DNA of 64,000 nucleotides from Marifrigoribacter sp047730175 (GTDB lineage: Bacteria > Bacteroidota > Bacteroidia > Flavobacteriales > Flavobacteriaceae), in the NCBI RefSeq assembly GCF_047730175.1, contig NZ_CP159833.1, positions 1 through 64,000 on the forward strand. Direction: 5' to 3'. Under the pieces are notes generated by a model. It was not told the DNA's origin. It made no database searches and saw only the letters and a list, made by a program, of their open reading frames with translations. The translations under genes were made by a program, and so were the position numbers. Below, piece by piece: positions 55,869 to 64,000 of the stretch (position 1 is its first letter; every line of letters begins with the position of its first letter).

Positions 55869-58310
55869 TTATCTTAATAATCTATCCACTAACAACCCAA
55901 ACGTTGTCAAACTTGTTGTAATTCCAATAATCTCTTGAGCAGTAATTGTTCTCGGGTCTGGTTTTGCAGGTACTAAAATAATAGCTCCTGGTTTTAATTT
56001 CGGGTAACTTCTAAAGAACAAAAAGTTTTTAGAAGATGCGATATCGCCATTAGAATATATTACGTAAGTTTTTGACTTTTTTGCTTTTGAAGAAAATCCA
56101 CCAGATTTGTTGATATAATCTTTTAATGTATTCACCTTATCAAATCTAATTAAAGAAGGTGCTAATATTTGTCCTTGTACTTTTACAGTTTCTTTTACTG
56201 AAGGTATTTCTAGGCGATCACCATCCTGTAGTACTAGATTATATTTAGATTCTTTCCCTCCTTCTTCTAATATTTTTTCTAAATCAATACCTACTTTAAA
56301 ACTTCTTTTGTTGTTTAAGTTAGCACCATCAGTACCTGTTTCATTAAGGTTGTCAAATACATTATTAATTGCTGCATCTTTGAAATATGGATTTTCTCTA
56401 ATTAATGAAGCTCCTTCTAAAAATGCATATGGAGACAAGCCACCTGCTCTATCTACAAGGTCTGAAATACGTTCGTTTTTCATTTCAATAGTGTAATTTC
56501 CAGGGAAATTAATTTCACCATTTACAGCAACTCTTTTTTGTTCAGAATATCCTTTTAAATACCTAACCGAAACTCTGTCATTAGGTTCTAATTTAAAGAC
56601 TTCATTACCATCAATAGTTAACTTTCCATCACTTGCTAATTTATAAGTTTTACTCAATGTTTCAAACTCACTATCTTTTATTTTTCTAAATACATCAATA
56701 ACACCAAAATCTGCAGCATCTTTAAATCCACCCGCCATAATTACCAAATCTTCAATTGTTATATTTTCAATGTAAGGAAATGAACTAGGGTTATTTACAG
56801 CACCATCTATTGATAATGTATATTCTTCTTTTAAATCGTATTTATTATATATTGTTACTACATCGTTTGCTTTTAAAATAACATTTTCAGTGCCCTGTAA
56901 TACATTTGTAACTGAAAATGATTCAGAAGTTTTTGTTACTCCGTCTACAGTACTAAAAATTAAACCTCTATCTAAAAATGCTTCCTCTCTAACGCCTGCA
57001 GATTTATTTATTAAATCTAATAACATTATACCTTCAGAATATTCATATGAACCTGGGCGGTAAACTGCACCTATTATCTGAATGCGATTTTCAAATTTAT
57101 TAATGATTTTATTAACTCTTAATAGATCACCATCATTAAGAGTTTCATTTTCAGCATTTGCTATTAAAATTTCTTTTATTAACATACGATCACCATTAAT
57201 ACGTTCTAATATTAATCTTTCTCTATATGCATCAGATTTAAATCCGCTAACAAATCTTAGCAAATCTTTTAATTTTTCATTTGGCTTTAATTCGAAAGAA
57301 CCAGGTTTTTTTACAGCTCCTCCAATTGTAATTCTTGAAAGGTAGGGTGAAACTATAATGACATCTTGATCTTGAAGAGTTCTGTTTCCTTCTTGAGAAC
57401 CTTCCATTAAATATTTATAAACATCGAAATAGGTAACATCATGTCCGTTACGCACTAATTTAACACTTCTAAAGGTTCCTTCTTCTGTAGGGCCCCCAGC
57501 TGCATACAACGCATTCAACACTGTTGACAATGAACTTAATGAATAAGTTCCAGGAACCTTTACTTCACCTATAATATTTACAGAAACTGTGCGTACACTA
57601 GCCATAGATACGTCCAAATTAATTTTATAAGGACTTCTATTTGGTGCTGATATTCCAGAATAGATTGTTTTTAATTTACCTTCAATTTTATTATTAGCTT
57701 CTTCCATTGTAAGCCCACTAAGATAAATAGGTCCTAATCCTTCAAGTCGAATTGCTCCTACTCTATCTACTTCTTTATTATAGGTGTTTTCTGCTGCTCC
57801 CCATAAATTTATCACTAATTTATCTCCTGGTCCTAACTCATAATTACTTGGAGTTGCTAAATTTAAATTAGGTGCAAATGAAATATTTGGATTATTAAAA
57901 AAGTCTACACCAAAAATTCTACTTTTGGTAATATCAATTTTAATTTCTCCCTCTGACATGCTTTCTCCACCTGTTAAACCATCTTGTGTTGGGTCAATAA
58001 CAATTTCTAATGAATTATTTTCTGTATTAGATTCTTCTCCGCCTGAAACTGATGCATCAGTAGGTGAAGATCCTAAAGTGTTTATTCTAGTAATCAATAC
58101 ATTTACTTGTGAAGAAGGAACTCCTCTAGCTATTGCCAATGTTTTAAATTGATCTATAGTAAAACCTTGTTCCTGAGCTTGTTTCCACATTTCAGCTACT
58201 TCTGTATCAGTAAGTTCTTCGATATTCATTCCTCCAGGGGTCTGTGCGTGAACAGAAACTGAAAATACAATAATTAAAGTTATGAAAACTAGTACGTTTT
58301 TAAATGACAT
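55869..58310 (-). CDS. Wza-like polysaccharide export protein with SLBB repeats
   Basis: Outer-membrane exporter of the capsule export family, 813 residues, about twice the length of Wza. Seen: signal peptide (residues 1-22, no lipobox Cys), an N-terminal region with helical repeats (30-80), the polysaccharide export domain with NYELGPGDKLVINLWGAAEN near 155, then about six SLBB domains (for example VNIIGEVKVPGTYSLSS, ITIGGAVKKPGSFELKP, IQIIGAVYRPGSYEYSE, VAVNGEINFPGNYTIEM, VKVQGQILAPSLIRFD) and a short hydrophobic C-terminus. First gene of the operon; a promoter lies 79 bp upstream. Confidence 0.93.
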   Translation of the reverse strand: MSFKNVLVFITLIIVFSVSVHAQTPGGMNIEELTDTEVAEMWKQAQEQGFTIDQFKTLAIARGVPSSQVNVLITRINTLGSSPTDASVSGGEESNTENNSLEIVIDPTQDGLTGGESMSEGEIKIDITKSRIFGVDFFNNPNISFAPNLNLATPSNYELGPGDKLVINLWGAAENTYNKEVDRVGAIRLEGLGPIYLSGLTMEEANNKIEGKLKTIYSGISAPNRSPYKINLDVSMASVRTVSVNIIGEVKVPGTYSLSSLSTVLNALYAAGGPTEEGTFRSVKLVRNGHDVTYFDVYKYLMEGSQEGNRTLQDQDVIIVSPYLSRITIGGAVKKPGSFELKPNEKLKDLLRFVSGFKSDAYRERLILERINGDRMLIKEILIANAENETLNDGDLLRVNKIINKFENRIQIIGAVYRPGSYEYSEGIMLLDLINKSAGVREEAFLDRGLIFSTVDGVTKTSESFSVTNVLQGTENVILKANDVVTIYNKYDLKEEYTLSIDGAVNNPSSFPYIENITIEDLVIMAGGFKDAADFGVIDVFRKIKDSEFETLSKTYKLASDGKLTIDGNEVFKLEPNDRVSVRYLKGYSEQKRVAVNGEINFPGNYTIEMKNERISDLVDRAGGLSPYAFLEGASLIRENPYFKDAAINNVFDNLNETGTDGANLNNKRSFKVGIDLEKILEEGGKESKYNLVLQDGDRLEIPSVKETVKVQGQILAPSLIRFDKVNTLKDYINKSGGFSSKAKKSKTYVIYSNGDIASSKNFLFFRSYPKLKPGAIILVPAKPDPRTITAQEIIGITTSLTTFGLLVDRLLR

Positions 58311-58388
58311 GCGATAATATTAAATGCTAGTTAGATTAAATTAGATTTTGAAACTTTCATATTATATAAAATCTCTAAAAATCGAACG

Positions 58389-58396
58389 CAAATATA
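58389..58396 (-). promoter_or_regulatory. Candidate promoter of the polysaccharide operon (TATATTTG)
   Basis: On the minus strand TATATTTG matches the -7 consensus exactly and lies 79 bp before the Wza-like start codon, with a downstream leader of about 70 nt. The -33 position reads TAT, not TTG. No other candidate is visible in the 172-bp gap, so this is the best promoter for the operon of 29606-58310. Confidence 0.55.
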
Positions 58397-58482
58397 CATT
58401 TTAGTTTCATAATAAATAGGAATGGTTTTTCATATCTCATAAAAAAATTAATGATAACATATTATAATGGTTTTATTATTCT

Positions 58483-61400
58483 TTATAGACCAACTCCAAA
58501 GCCAAAAGATATACGCATTCCTTCTTCGCTATTAAACACTCCAAACTTACCTGAAATTGTATCAACAGCATTTATCCAGAACCCTCCACCAAAATCATTA
58601 TGCCAAGTATTAGAATCTTCTCCTTCTACCCAAACTCTACCAAAATCAACACCGCCATAAATTCCAAATTGTAAAGGCAATAATCCTGTTTTAAACTTTC
58701 TAAAACTATACCTTAAATCCGAGCCTACAACTAATGCACTTTTACCGCTAAATCTTTGGTTTCTGAAACCTCTTAATCCAGAACCTGCTCCCAGACTTGC
58801 TGCTTGGAAAAATTCAAAATCATCGCCTAATAAAAATTGTCCTTGAACCATTGTTTTTAAAACTAATCTTTTGTTTTTGGTTAAGGAATTGAAAAATTCA
58901 ACTTTTGGCTGAATAAATCCATGTGCTTTTTCAAATTCATCAAGGTTGTTTCTTAAACTAGAACTTAAACTAAAATTCATTCCTCTTCTAGGGTTTGATG
59001 GCTCATCGTAACTTGAATAACTATAGGTTATATTCACATTAGAATAAGTAAGATAGTTCTCAAACAAAGTAGGAGAAAACGTAAAGTAATCTGAAATAAA
59101 TCGATCAGGTGTATTCTCTATTTCTGTTCGTTCAAATGCAGCTGAAATATTAAGCTCGCTTCCTAACCTACCCATCTTTCTAACTCCAATTTTACCTTTT
59201 AATAATCCTGTTTTTACTCTGTTGAAATCAAGATTTAAATCATCTTCAAAATTTTCAGTTTCATTTCCAAATCCAAAAAAGTTTTGCGTATAGTTTTCAC
59301 TTGTAAAATTTACACCCGCAACTAAATCCCATATTCCGAAGGTTTGTGAAATAATTCCTTCATAATGAACCTCAAAACCTTCTGTAGCAAAATAATAAGA
59401 AGCGCCTAATGTATGCTTATAATCATATACTCCTCCTTTAAAACCTTGATATAAAAATACATCTTGTAAACCAACTTTTAAACCATCATCTGGATTTGCT
59501 CCTAATGAAGGAGTAATAGTGTTTACATAGGTAGTACGTTTATTATAATCATACACATTTTTAGCATATACATCTGAAAGCCTCACACTAGCAGAACCTT
59601 TTTCAACAATTGTATTAGGCCTACTCTTATGATCATAAATTTTTACTTTTTTACCATTATTTATAATATATGAATCGTTATTCTGTCCTCCTACAACTCT
59701 AACTAATACTGGGCTACTGCCTTTACCAGAAACTGTAAATTTATCATCGTCATCTAATCCATAAATCCAAATTTCACTTGTTTCACCTGAATTAATTACG
59801 CGTTCTTTAAAAGGGGTAGTTTCTTGATTATTTTTCATTCTAGAAACTGAAACTGTAGTTGTATTATCAGTTCTTACAATTGAGAAGTGATCATCTTTAT
59901 CTGTTCCTGTTAAGATCACTAATTTCGATAAGTATTCATAATACTTTGAAGCAATCTCTACTAAATAAGTTCTTCTTTCTTTTAATTTTGCTTTAATATC
60001 ATTTGAAGTATCATCCTGTACTTCTTTAGGTAATTTTGAAAATGCATTATCAATCACCTCATCGGTTAAATTTTCTTGAATAAATTTAGCTTGTGCAATC
60101 CAGCTTTCTTTATTTGCTTTTTGAATAAATGTTCTATCAAGTTTAATACCTGCAAGATTAATCCATTTAATATCTTTTAATTCTGAATCGAATTCTTGAA
60201 ATTGATCCGTTGTAGGCATAATAGCTTTCAAGAAATCAAATAATGCACCATCATAATTTGAAAAAGCTTGATCTCTATCTCTTGGGATTGGTTTATAAAC
60301 CACCTCATGTTTTGATATATTAAAGCGTGACCAACGCCATTGGTCTTGATGTCGATCCCAGTCACCAATAAGCATATCGAACAATCTTGCTTTTATAAAT
60401 GAATCCTCATCTACGCTAAATTTTTCATCCTTCCTTAAATTCCCTAACACATCTGAAGAACTTTCAATAGCATCTGGTTTTCCAAAAGATTCTACATCTA
60501 AGAAGCTATCATCTGGTCGTTCTTCTAAAATATATAATTCATCTCCAAACTCTTCATTAAATTTACCAAGCGCATTATGTTTCGGCATATAAAATAATTC
60601 TGGATTGGTATGGTATATATCAAGAGCATCAGACAATGTTCCTATCGTAAATGTTGCATAAGGATGACTTGCCGTATAAAAATCTAAAATAGTTTTCTCA
60701 GTAAAAGTTTCTCTAAAATCATCTTCTATATAGGTATCTTTAAACGCAACAGTTTGTAGAAACTGAACTGCACTTTTATTTACAGCTCTTAATGCATAAG
60801 TTCGCTTGTCATTACTTGTTAAACGAAGAGAGCGTGTTTGATGTCCTCCACCTTTTCTTTCAATTGAAAAACCTCCTTTATATTGATCGAGAGTTACCAC
60901 AGGTACTTTAATGTCTGTACCATACACATACCTATAATGATTTCCCCAAAACCATTTGTATCCATTAGATTTTTCGGTATCCGTTTTAGGATATGCAGTA
61001 GTATTTATATCAGTTCGAAGTTCTTTATTAAAATTATATTTTTTATCTGCTAAATCAGAAGCGTATATTTCTTTCGTAAATAATAAAGTTGGCTTTTGGT
61101 TTTCAGCACCATAAAAACGAACTTCCGAAGAACCATCCGTATACACATCTAACACAGCAAATCCTTGATTTCCTGATGAAAACAAGCATTCTCCGCCGAT
61201 TCTTACTCCAGAACTTTTAGAACCTGATCCAGAAACTATTTGTTTAACACCTTCACTTTCTAAATACTGAAGGTTATGATCATGGCCTGAAGTAAAAATA
61301 ACCTTATCACTACCCTTCGCTAGTGTTTTTAAACGTTTCATTAGTTTAATATACAATTTGCTATTATTGTCTTGAGGTGAAACACCGCCTTGAGATCTAA

Positions 61401-62181
61401 CCTGTGCTATTAAACTACCAATAACGGGTAATGGAATTTTTCTTTTAAGAGGAAATAAATGTTTATTGGCGGTATATTTTCCACCATGAGATCCATTTGT
61501 CATTGTAGGATGATGCATCGCTACAATAATAGTTTTCTCATTATTTTTTTTGAAAATTCCTTCAATTTCTAAGAAGAAATCATTTCTAGATTTAATATCA
61601 CATTCATCATTAATGGTTGGGTTTTTATCCCAATCTGCTAAATACCATTGAGAGTCTATTGCTAAAATTAATACGTTTTCACTCACATTAATTTTCTTAA
61701 TAGGACATCCTTTTTCTGGCTGAAAAGCATTGGAATCATCTAAGGCTTTTTCTATATATTTTTCTTGTCTTTTTAATCCAGAGATTCCATTACTATACCA
61801 ATCATGGTTCCCAGGAATAAATAGTACTTTCCCTTTAAAATCTTTTACAGCTTCAATTTGGACATCAATGCGGTGTTCTGCCAATTCTCTTTTTTCATTG
61901 TCTTTTTTGGGAAGTCCTTTTTCATAAATATTATCTCCTAAATAAACTACATAGTCTTTTTTAGAGGTATTCGTATTTATCATTTCAGTAAATGCTTTTA
62001 AGGCATCTGTACTTTCGCCTAAACTAGCATTTCCTGCATCTCCAATTAGGTACACTGTTCTTTCAATTTCCTTATCACTAGATGTAGTTGTATTAGATCC
62101 ATTTTTATACTGTAAATCATGAGTTGCACAGTTGCACAAAAATAAAATTGAAAACAAAGTAATTAAGCAGCTTTTTTTCAT
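58483..62181 (-). CDS. Metallophosphoesterase lipoprotein fused to an outer-membrane beta-barrel
   Basis: A 1232-residue exported protein. The N-terminus MKKSCLITLFSILFLCNC carries a lipobox (Cys18). Residues 40-330 form a calcineurin-type phosphoesterase with LIGDAG, YLGDNIYEKG, FIPGNHDWY, AMHHPTMTNGSHGG and SGHDHNLQYL, all metal ligands visible. The middle (370-800) is unrecognised. The C-terminal 370 residues look like the BamA/Omp85 barrel, with GLRGFRNQRFSGKSALVVG matching the conserved R-G-F loop, ending FGFGVGL. Substrate unknown. It stands alone, divergent from the HD protein. Confidence 0.85.
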   Translation of the reverse strand: MKKSCLITLFSILFLCNCATHDLQYKNGSNTTTSSDKEIERTVYLIGDAGNASLGESTDALKAFTEMINTNTSKKDYVVYLGDNIYEKGLPKKDNEKRELAEHRIDVQIEAVKDFKGKVLFIPGNHDWYSNGISGLKRQEKYIEKALDDSNAFQPEKGCPIKKINVSENVLILAIDSQWYLADWDKNPTINDECDIKSRNDFFLEIEGIFKKNNEKTIIVAMHHPTMTNGSHGGKYTANKHLFPLKRKIPLPVIGSLIAQVRSQGGVSPQDNNSKLYIKLMKRLKTLAKGSDKVIFTSGHDHNLQYLESEGVKQIVSGSGSKSSGVRIGGECLFSSGNQGFAVLDVYTDGSSEVRFYGAENQKPTLLFTKEIYASDLADKKYNFNKELRTDINTTAYPKTDTEKSNGYKWFWGNHYRYVYGTDIKVPVVTLDQYKGGFSIERKGGGHQTRSLRLTSNDKRTYALRAVNKSAVQFLQTVAFKDTYIEDDFRETFTEKTILDFYTASHPYATFTIGTLSDALDIYHTNPELFYMPKHNALGKFNEEFGDELYILEERPDDSFLDVESFGKPDAIESSSDVLGNLRKDEKFSVDEDSFIKARLFDMLIGDWDRHQDQWRWSRFNISKHEVVYKPIPRDRDQAFSNYDGALFDFLKAIMPTTDQFQEFDSELKDIKWINLAGIKLDRTFIQKANKESWIAQAKFIQENLTDEVIDNAFSKLPKEVQDDTSNDIKAKLKERRTYLVEIASKYYEYLSKLVILTGTDKDDHFSIVRTDNTTTVSVSRMKNNQETTPFKERVINSGETSEIWIYGLDDDDKFTVSGKGSSPVLVRVVGGQNNDSYIINNGKKVKIYDHKSRPNTIVEKGSASVRLSDVYAKNVYDYNKRTTYVNTITPSLGANPDDGLKVGLQDVFLYQGFKGGVYDYKHTLGASYYFATEGFEVHYEGIISQTFGIWDLVAGVNFTSENYTQNFFGFGNETENFEDDLNLDFNRVKTGLLKGKIGVRKMGRLGSELNISAAFERTEIENTPDRFISDYFTFSPTLFENYLTYSNVNITYSYSSYDEPSNPRRGMNFSLSSSLRNNLDEFEKAHGFIQPKVEFFNSLTKNKRLVLKTMVQGQFLLGDDFEFFQAASLGAGSGLRGFRNQRFSGKSALVVGSDLRYSFRKFKTGLLPLQFGIYGGVDFGRVWVEGEDSNTWHNDFGGGFWINAVDTISGKFGVFNSEEGMRISFGFGVGL

Positions 62182-62236
62182 AATATAAAGAGGTTACAAA
62201 TCATTTTTTAGTAAATTGGTATTCTAATAAAATTAT

Positions 62237-63406
62237 ATGTCTCCAATAATTAGTAAATCATTAGAGTTTGTTAAAAATCTATTATCTCAAAAGTTAGATG
62301 AAAAGTGTACCTATCATAATTTAGATCATACCGTACGAGTTTTTAAAAGTACAAAAGAAATAACTGATAACTCAAACCTTAATGAAGAAGAAGGGAAAAT
62401 AGTACAATTAGCTGCCTTATTTCATGATGTTGGTTTTACTATTAACCCCAGTAACCATGAGTATGAAAGTACTATTATTGCTTCAAAATTTTTAAAAGAA
62501 CATGGGGAACATGACTCTTTAATTGAAAAAGTAAAAGCCTGTATTTTAATTACGAAAATGGGTGAAGAACCTAAAAATAAATTAGAGAACATCATTAAAG
62601 ATGCAGATGTTTCACACTTTGGGAAAGATAATTTTGAAGAAGTTAGCGAACAACTAAGAAATGAATTAAAACTCTTAAATTCGCAAAAATATTCAAAATC
62701 TGAATGGAATACGCTCAATTTAAAAGTGCTAAACGAACATAAATTTTATTCTGCATATTCACAAGAAAACTGGAACTCAACTAAAGAAGAAAATATTAAA
62801 AAGATAATGGAAGATCAAATTAAGAATATTGGTAAAGAGGAAAAAAGGAAATTAAAAGAATTAATGAAAAATGAAGATCCTGAAAAAGCAGTACAAAGTG
62901 TTTTTAGAATTACCCTTAAAAATCATATTAAGCTGAGTGATATTGCCGACACTAAAGCTAATATTTTACTATCAGTAAATGCTATTATTATTTCAATTGC
63001 TCTTTCAAGTTTAATACCTAAGCTGGACAATCCTTCTAATAGTCATTTAATCATTCCTACATTAATATTTTTATTATTTACCGTAATAACGATCATTCTT
63101 TCTGTACTAGCTACCCGTCCAAATGTTACTGGTGGAAAATTCACAAAAAAAGATGTTTCTGATAAAAAAGTAAATCTTTTATTCTTCGGAAATTTTTATA
63201 AAATGACCTTAGAAGAATACGATTGGGCTATGAATGAAATGCTACAAGACAAAATGTATATTTATTCCTCTATGACCAAAGATTTGTATTTTTTAGGTAT
63301 TGTGTTACAAAAAAAATATGCTTTGTTAAGAGTTACCTATAATATATTTATGACTGGAATAATTGTTTCTGTCGTTTCTTTTGCTGTTGCATTTTATAAT
63401 TCTTAA
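62237..63406 (+). CDS. HD-domain phosphohydrolase fused to a Pycsar-effector-like membrane domain
   Basis: A 389-residue two-part protein. The N-terminal HD domain (about 5-190) shows YHNLDHTVRVF (His27), ALFHDVGF (His63-Asp64) and IIKDADVSHFG (Asp122/124), so the metal-binding set is complete. After a charged linker comes a domain with KLSDIADTKANILLSVNAI and three hydrophobic helices (about 243-265, 276-297, 366-388), which I recognise as the PycTM domain of Pycsar effectors (DUF5706). No cyclic-nucleotide cyclase gene is nearby. Likely a nucleotide-responsive membrane protein; its role is unproven. Confidence 0.82.
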   Translation: MSPIISKSLEFVKNLLSQKLDEKCTYHNLDHTVRVFKSTKEITDNSNLNEEEGKIVQLAALFHDVGFTINPSNHEYESTIIASKFLKEHGEHDSLIEKVKACILITKMGEEPKNKLENIIKDADVSHFGKDNFEEVSEQLRNELKLLNSQKYSKSEWNTLNLKVLNEHKFYSAYSQENWNSTKEENIKKIMEDQIKNIGKEEKRKLKELMKNEDPEKAVQSVFRITLKNHIKLSDIADTKANILLSVNAIIISIALSSLIPKLDNPSNSHLIIPTLIFLLFTVITIILSVLATRPNVTGGKFTKKDVSDKKVNLLFFGNFYKMTLEEYDWAMNEMLQDKMYIYSSMTKDLYFLGIVLQKKYALLRVTYNIFMTGIIVSVVSFAVAFYNS

Positions 63407-63419
63407 AAATGATTTTAAT

Positions 63420-64000
63420 TTATGAAAGTGAAGAATCTTCAATTTCATTCATTAAATCCTCATAGGTGTAATACTCTTTTGAAGAAGTATCATCTTTTTT
63501 AGAATAAAGTACACTTACTCGAATTGCTTTTAAGCCAGTAACACCTTGTAAGTCTTCTATATCAAGAACTTCAACATCGATATCTAATTGTTTTTTTGAT
63601 TGTAAAAAGCCTACATATTTTAGGTACTCAAATTCATCATCTTTATGAGAGTATATAATTGAAATTTTTCCAGGTTGTGTAATACGTTCTGTAGTTCCTT
63701 TTATACACGACTTATCTATACGCTTTTTAACAACCTCATAACTTGCATTATAAGCTCCGTCCACATCAAACCTCTTTTCGTCCATTCTAAAACGCAATGA
63801 AAGTGGATTGTTAAAAGCTAAAATCATTGAAGCAACATCTAATGAAACGGGTAATTCATTCTTTAATTGATAAAATTCATTTTCCATTTCACACATAACT
63901 TGCAATTGCCATAACCTCAAGTTATACAAGTAAATTTCATTAAAACTTTCATCTTTGGTAATTGATTCTCCTATGTATAAATTATGCTCTACACCATCTG
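63420..64000 (-). CDS. C-terminal part of a protein running off the window, possibly GAF-domain family
   Basis: The reading frame stays open to the right edge (at least 192 residues, first visible residues DGVEHNLYIGESITKDESFN). It has no signal peptide or membrane helix in the visible part. The segments LRLWQLQVMCEMENEFY, LRFRMDEKRFDVDGAYNA and LQGVTGLKAIRVSVLY remind me of the C-terminus of long GAF-domain proteins of flavobacteria, but this is from memory only. A TTG at 63929 can also start a 169-residue frame, but the upstream coding continuity makes this an internal codon. Confidence 0.6.
   Translation of the reverse strand, partial: DGVEHNLYIGESITKDESFNEIYLYNLRLWQLQVMCEMENEFYQLKNELPVSLDVASMILAFNNPLSLRFRMDEKRFDVDGAYNASYEVVKKRIDKSCIKGTTERITQPGKISIIYSHKDDEFEYLKYVGFLQSKKQLDIDVEVLDIEDLQGVTGLKAIRVSVLYSKKDDTSSKEYYTYEDLMNEIEDSSLS

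Noticed and set aside
62237..63406. A complete Pycsar defence system
   Set aside because: No cyclase gene lies on either side; the left neighbour is a phosphoesterase and the right one an unrelated, oppositely oriented gene.

Overview
The window looks like a chromosomal piece of a marine-type member of the Flavobacteriaceae (phylum Bacteroidota). Signs of this are the AT-rich sequence, promoters of the TTG-N19-TAnnTTTG type, two proteins with type IX secretion C-terminal sorting domains, a TonB-dependent receptor paired with a DUF4249 lipoprotein, and many families typical of the group (DUF4294, DUF6095, long-form GAPDH, Wzi family). No genus is claimed.

Layout. 1-8.9 kb: dnaA, a low-molecular-weight tyrosine phosphatase, a secreted sugar-dehydrogenase-like protein, an RsmI-like methyltransferase, a lysozyme-like periplasmic protein, the dapF-GNAT-mltG set on the minus strand, and an HtrA/DegP protease. 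9-16 kb: long-form GAPDH, a secreted LamG protein flanked by two copies of the GAPDH tail and terminator, a TonB receptor with its DUF4249 lipoprotein, murQ and a DUF6095 protein. 16.1-22.1 kb: one complete rRNA operon on the minus strand (16S, tRNA-Ile, tRNA-Ala, 23S, 5S). It is driven by three tandem, nearly identical promoters about 115 bp apart and is followed by a decayed extra copy of the 5S end and terminator. 22.4-29.6 kb: DUF4294 protein, M42 aminopeptidase, an MBOAT/SGNH acetylation pair, an alanine/sodium symporter and a PagL-like outer-membrane protein.

29.6-58.4 kb is the centrepiece: about 28.7 kb of tightly packed minus-strand genes forming one apparent operon for a Wzx/Wzy-type surface polysaccharide. 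Reading with transcription it encodes: export and length control (Wza-like, Wzz-like); a PAPS module (cysQ, a tandem-DUF2061 membrane protein, cysC, cysD, cysN); a glycosyltransferase; two small sulfotransferases; a secreted beta-helix protein; two more sulfotransferases; the Wzx flippase; a glycosyltransferase; the Wzy polymerase; another glycosyltransferase; the UDP-L-FucNAc set (capE/capF/capG types with a WbuB-like transferase); the bacillosamine set (PglC, D, E and F types); and finally Wzi. There is no sulfate-reduction gene, so the PAPS is most simply explained as the donor for sulfating the polysaccharide, with CysQ removing the PAP by-product. I infer a sulfated capsule or exopolysaccharide with FucNAc and a bacillosamine-type first sugar.

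58.5-64 kb: a large lipoprotein that fuses a metallophosphoesterase to a C-terminal beta-barrel, an HD-domain protein fused to a Pycsar-effector-like membrane domain, and the end of a gene running off the right edge.

All functional names come from motif and family recognition by eye; no searches were run.
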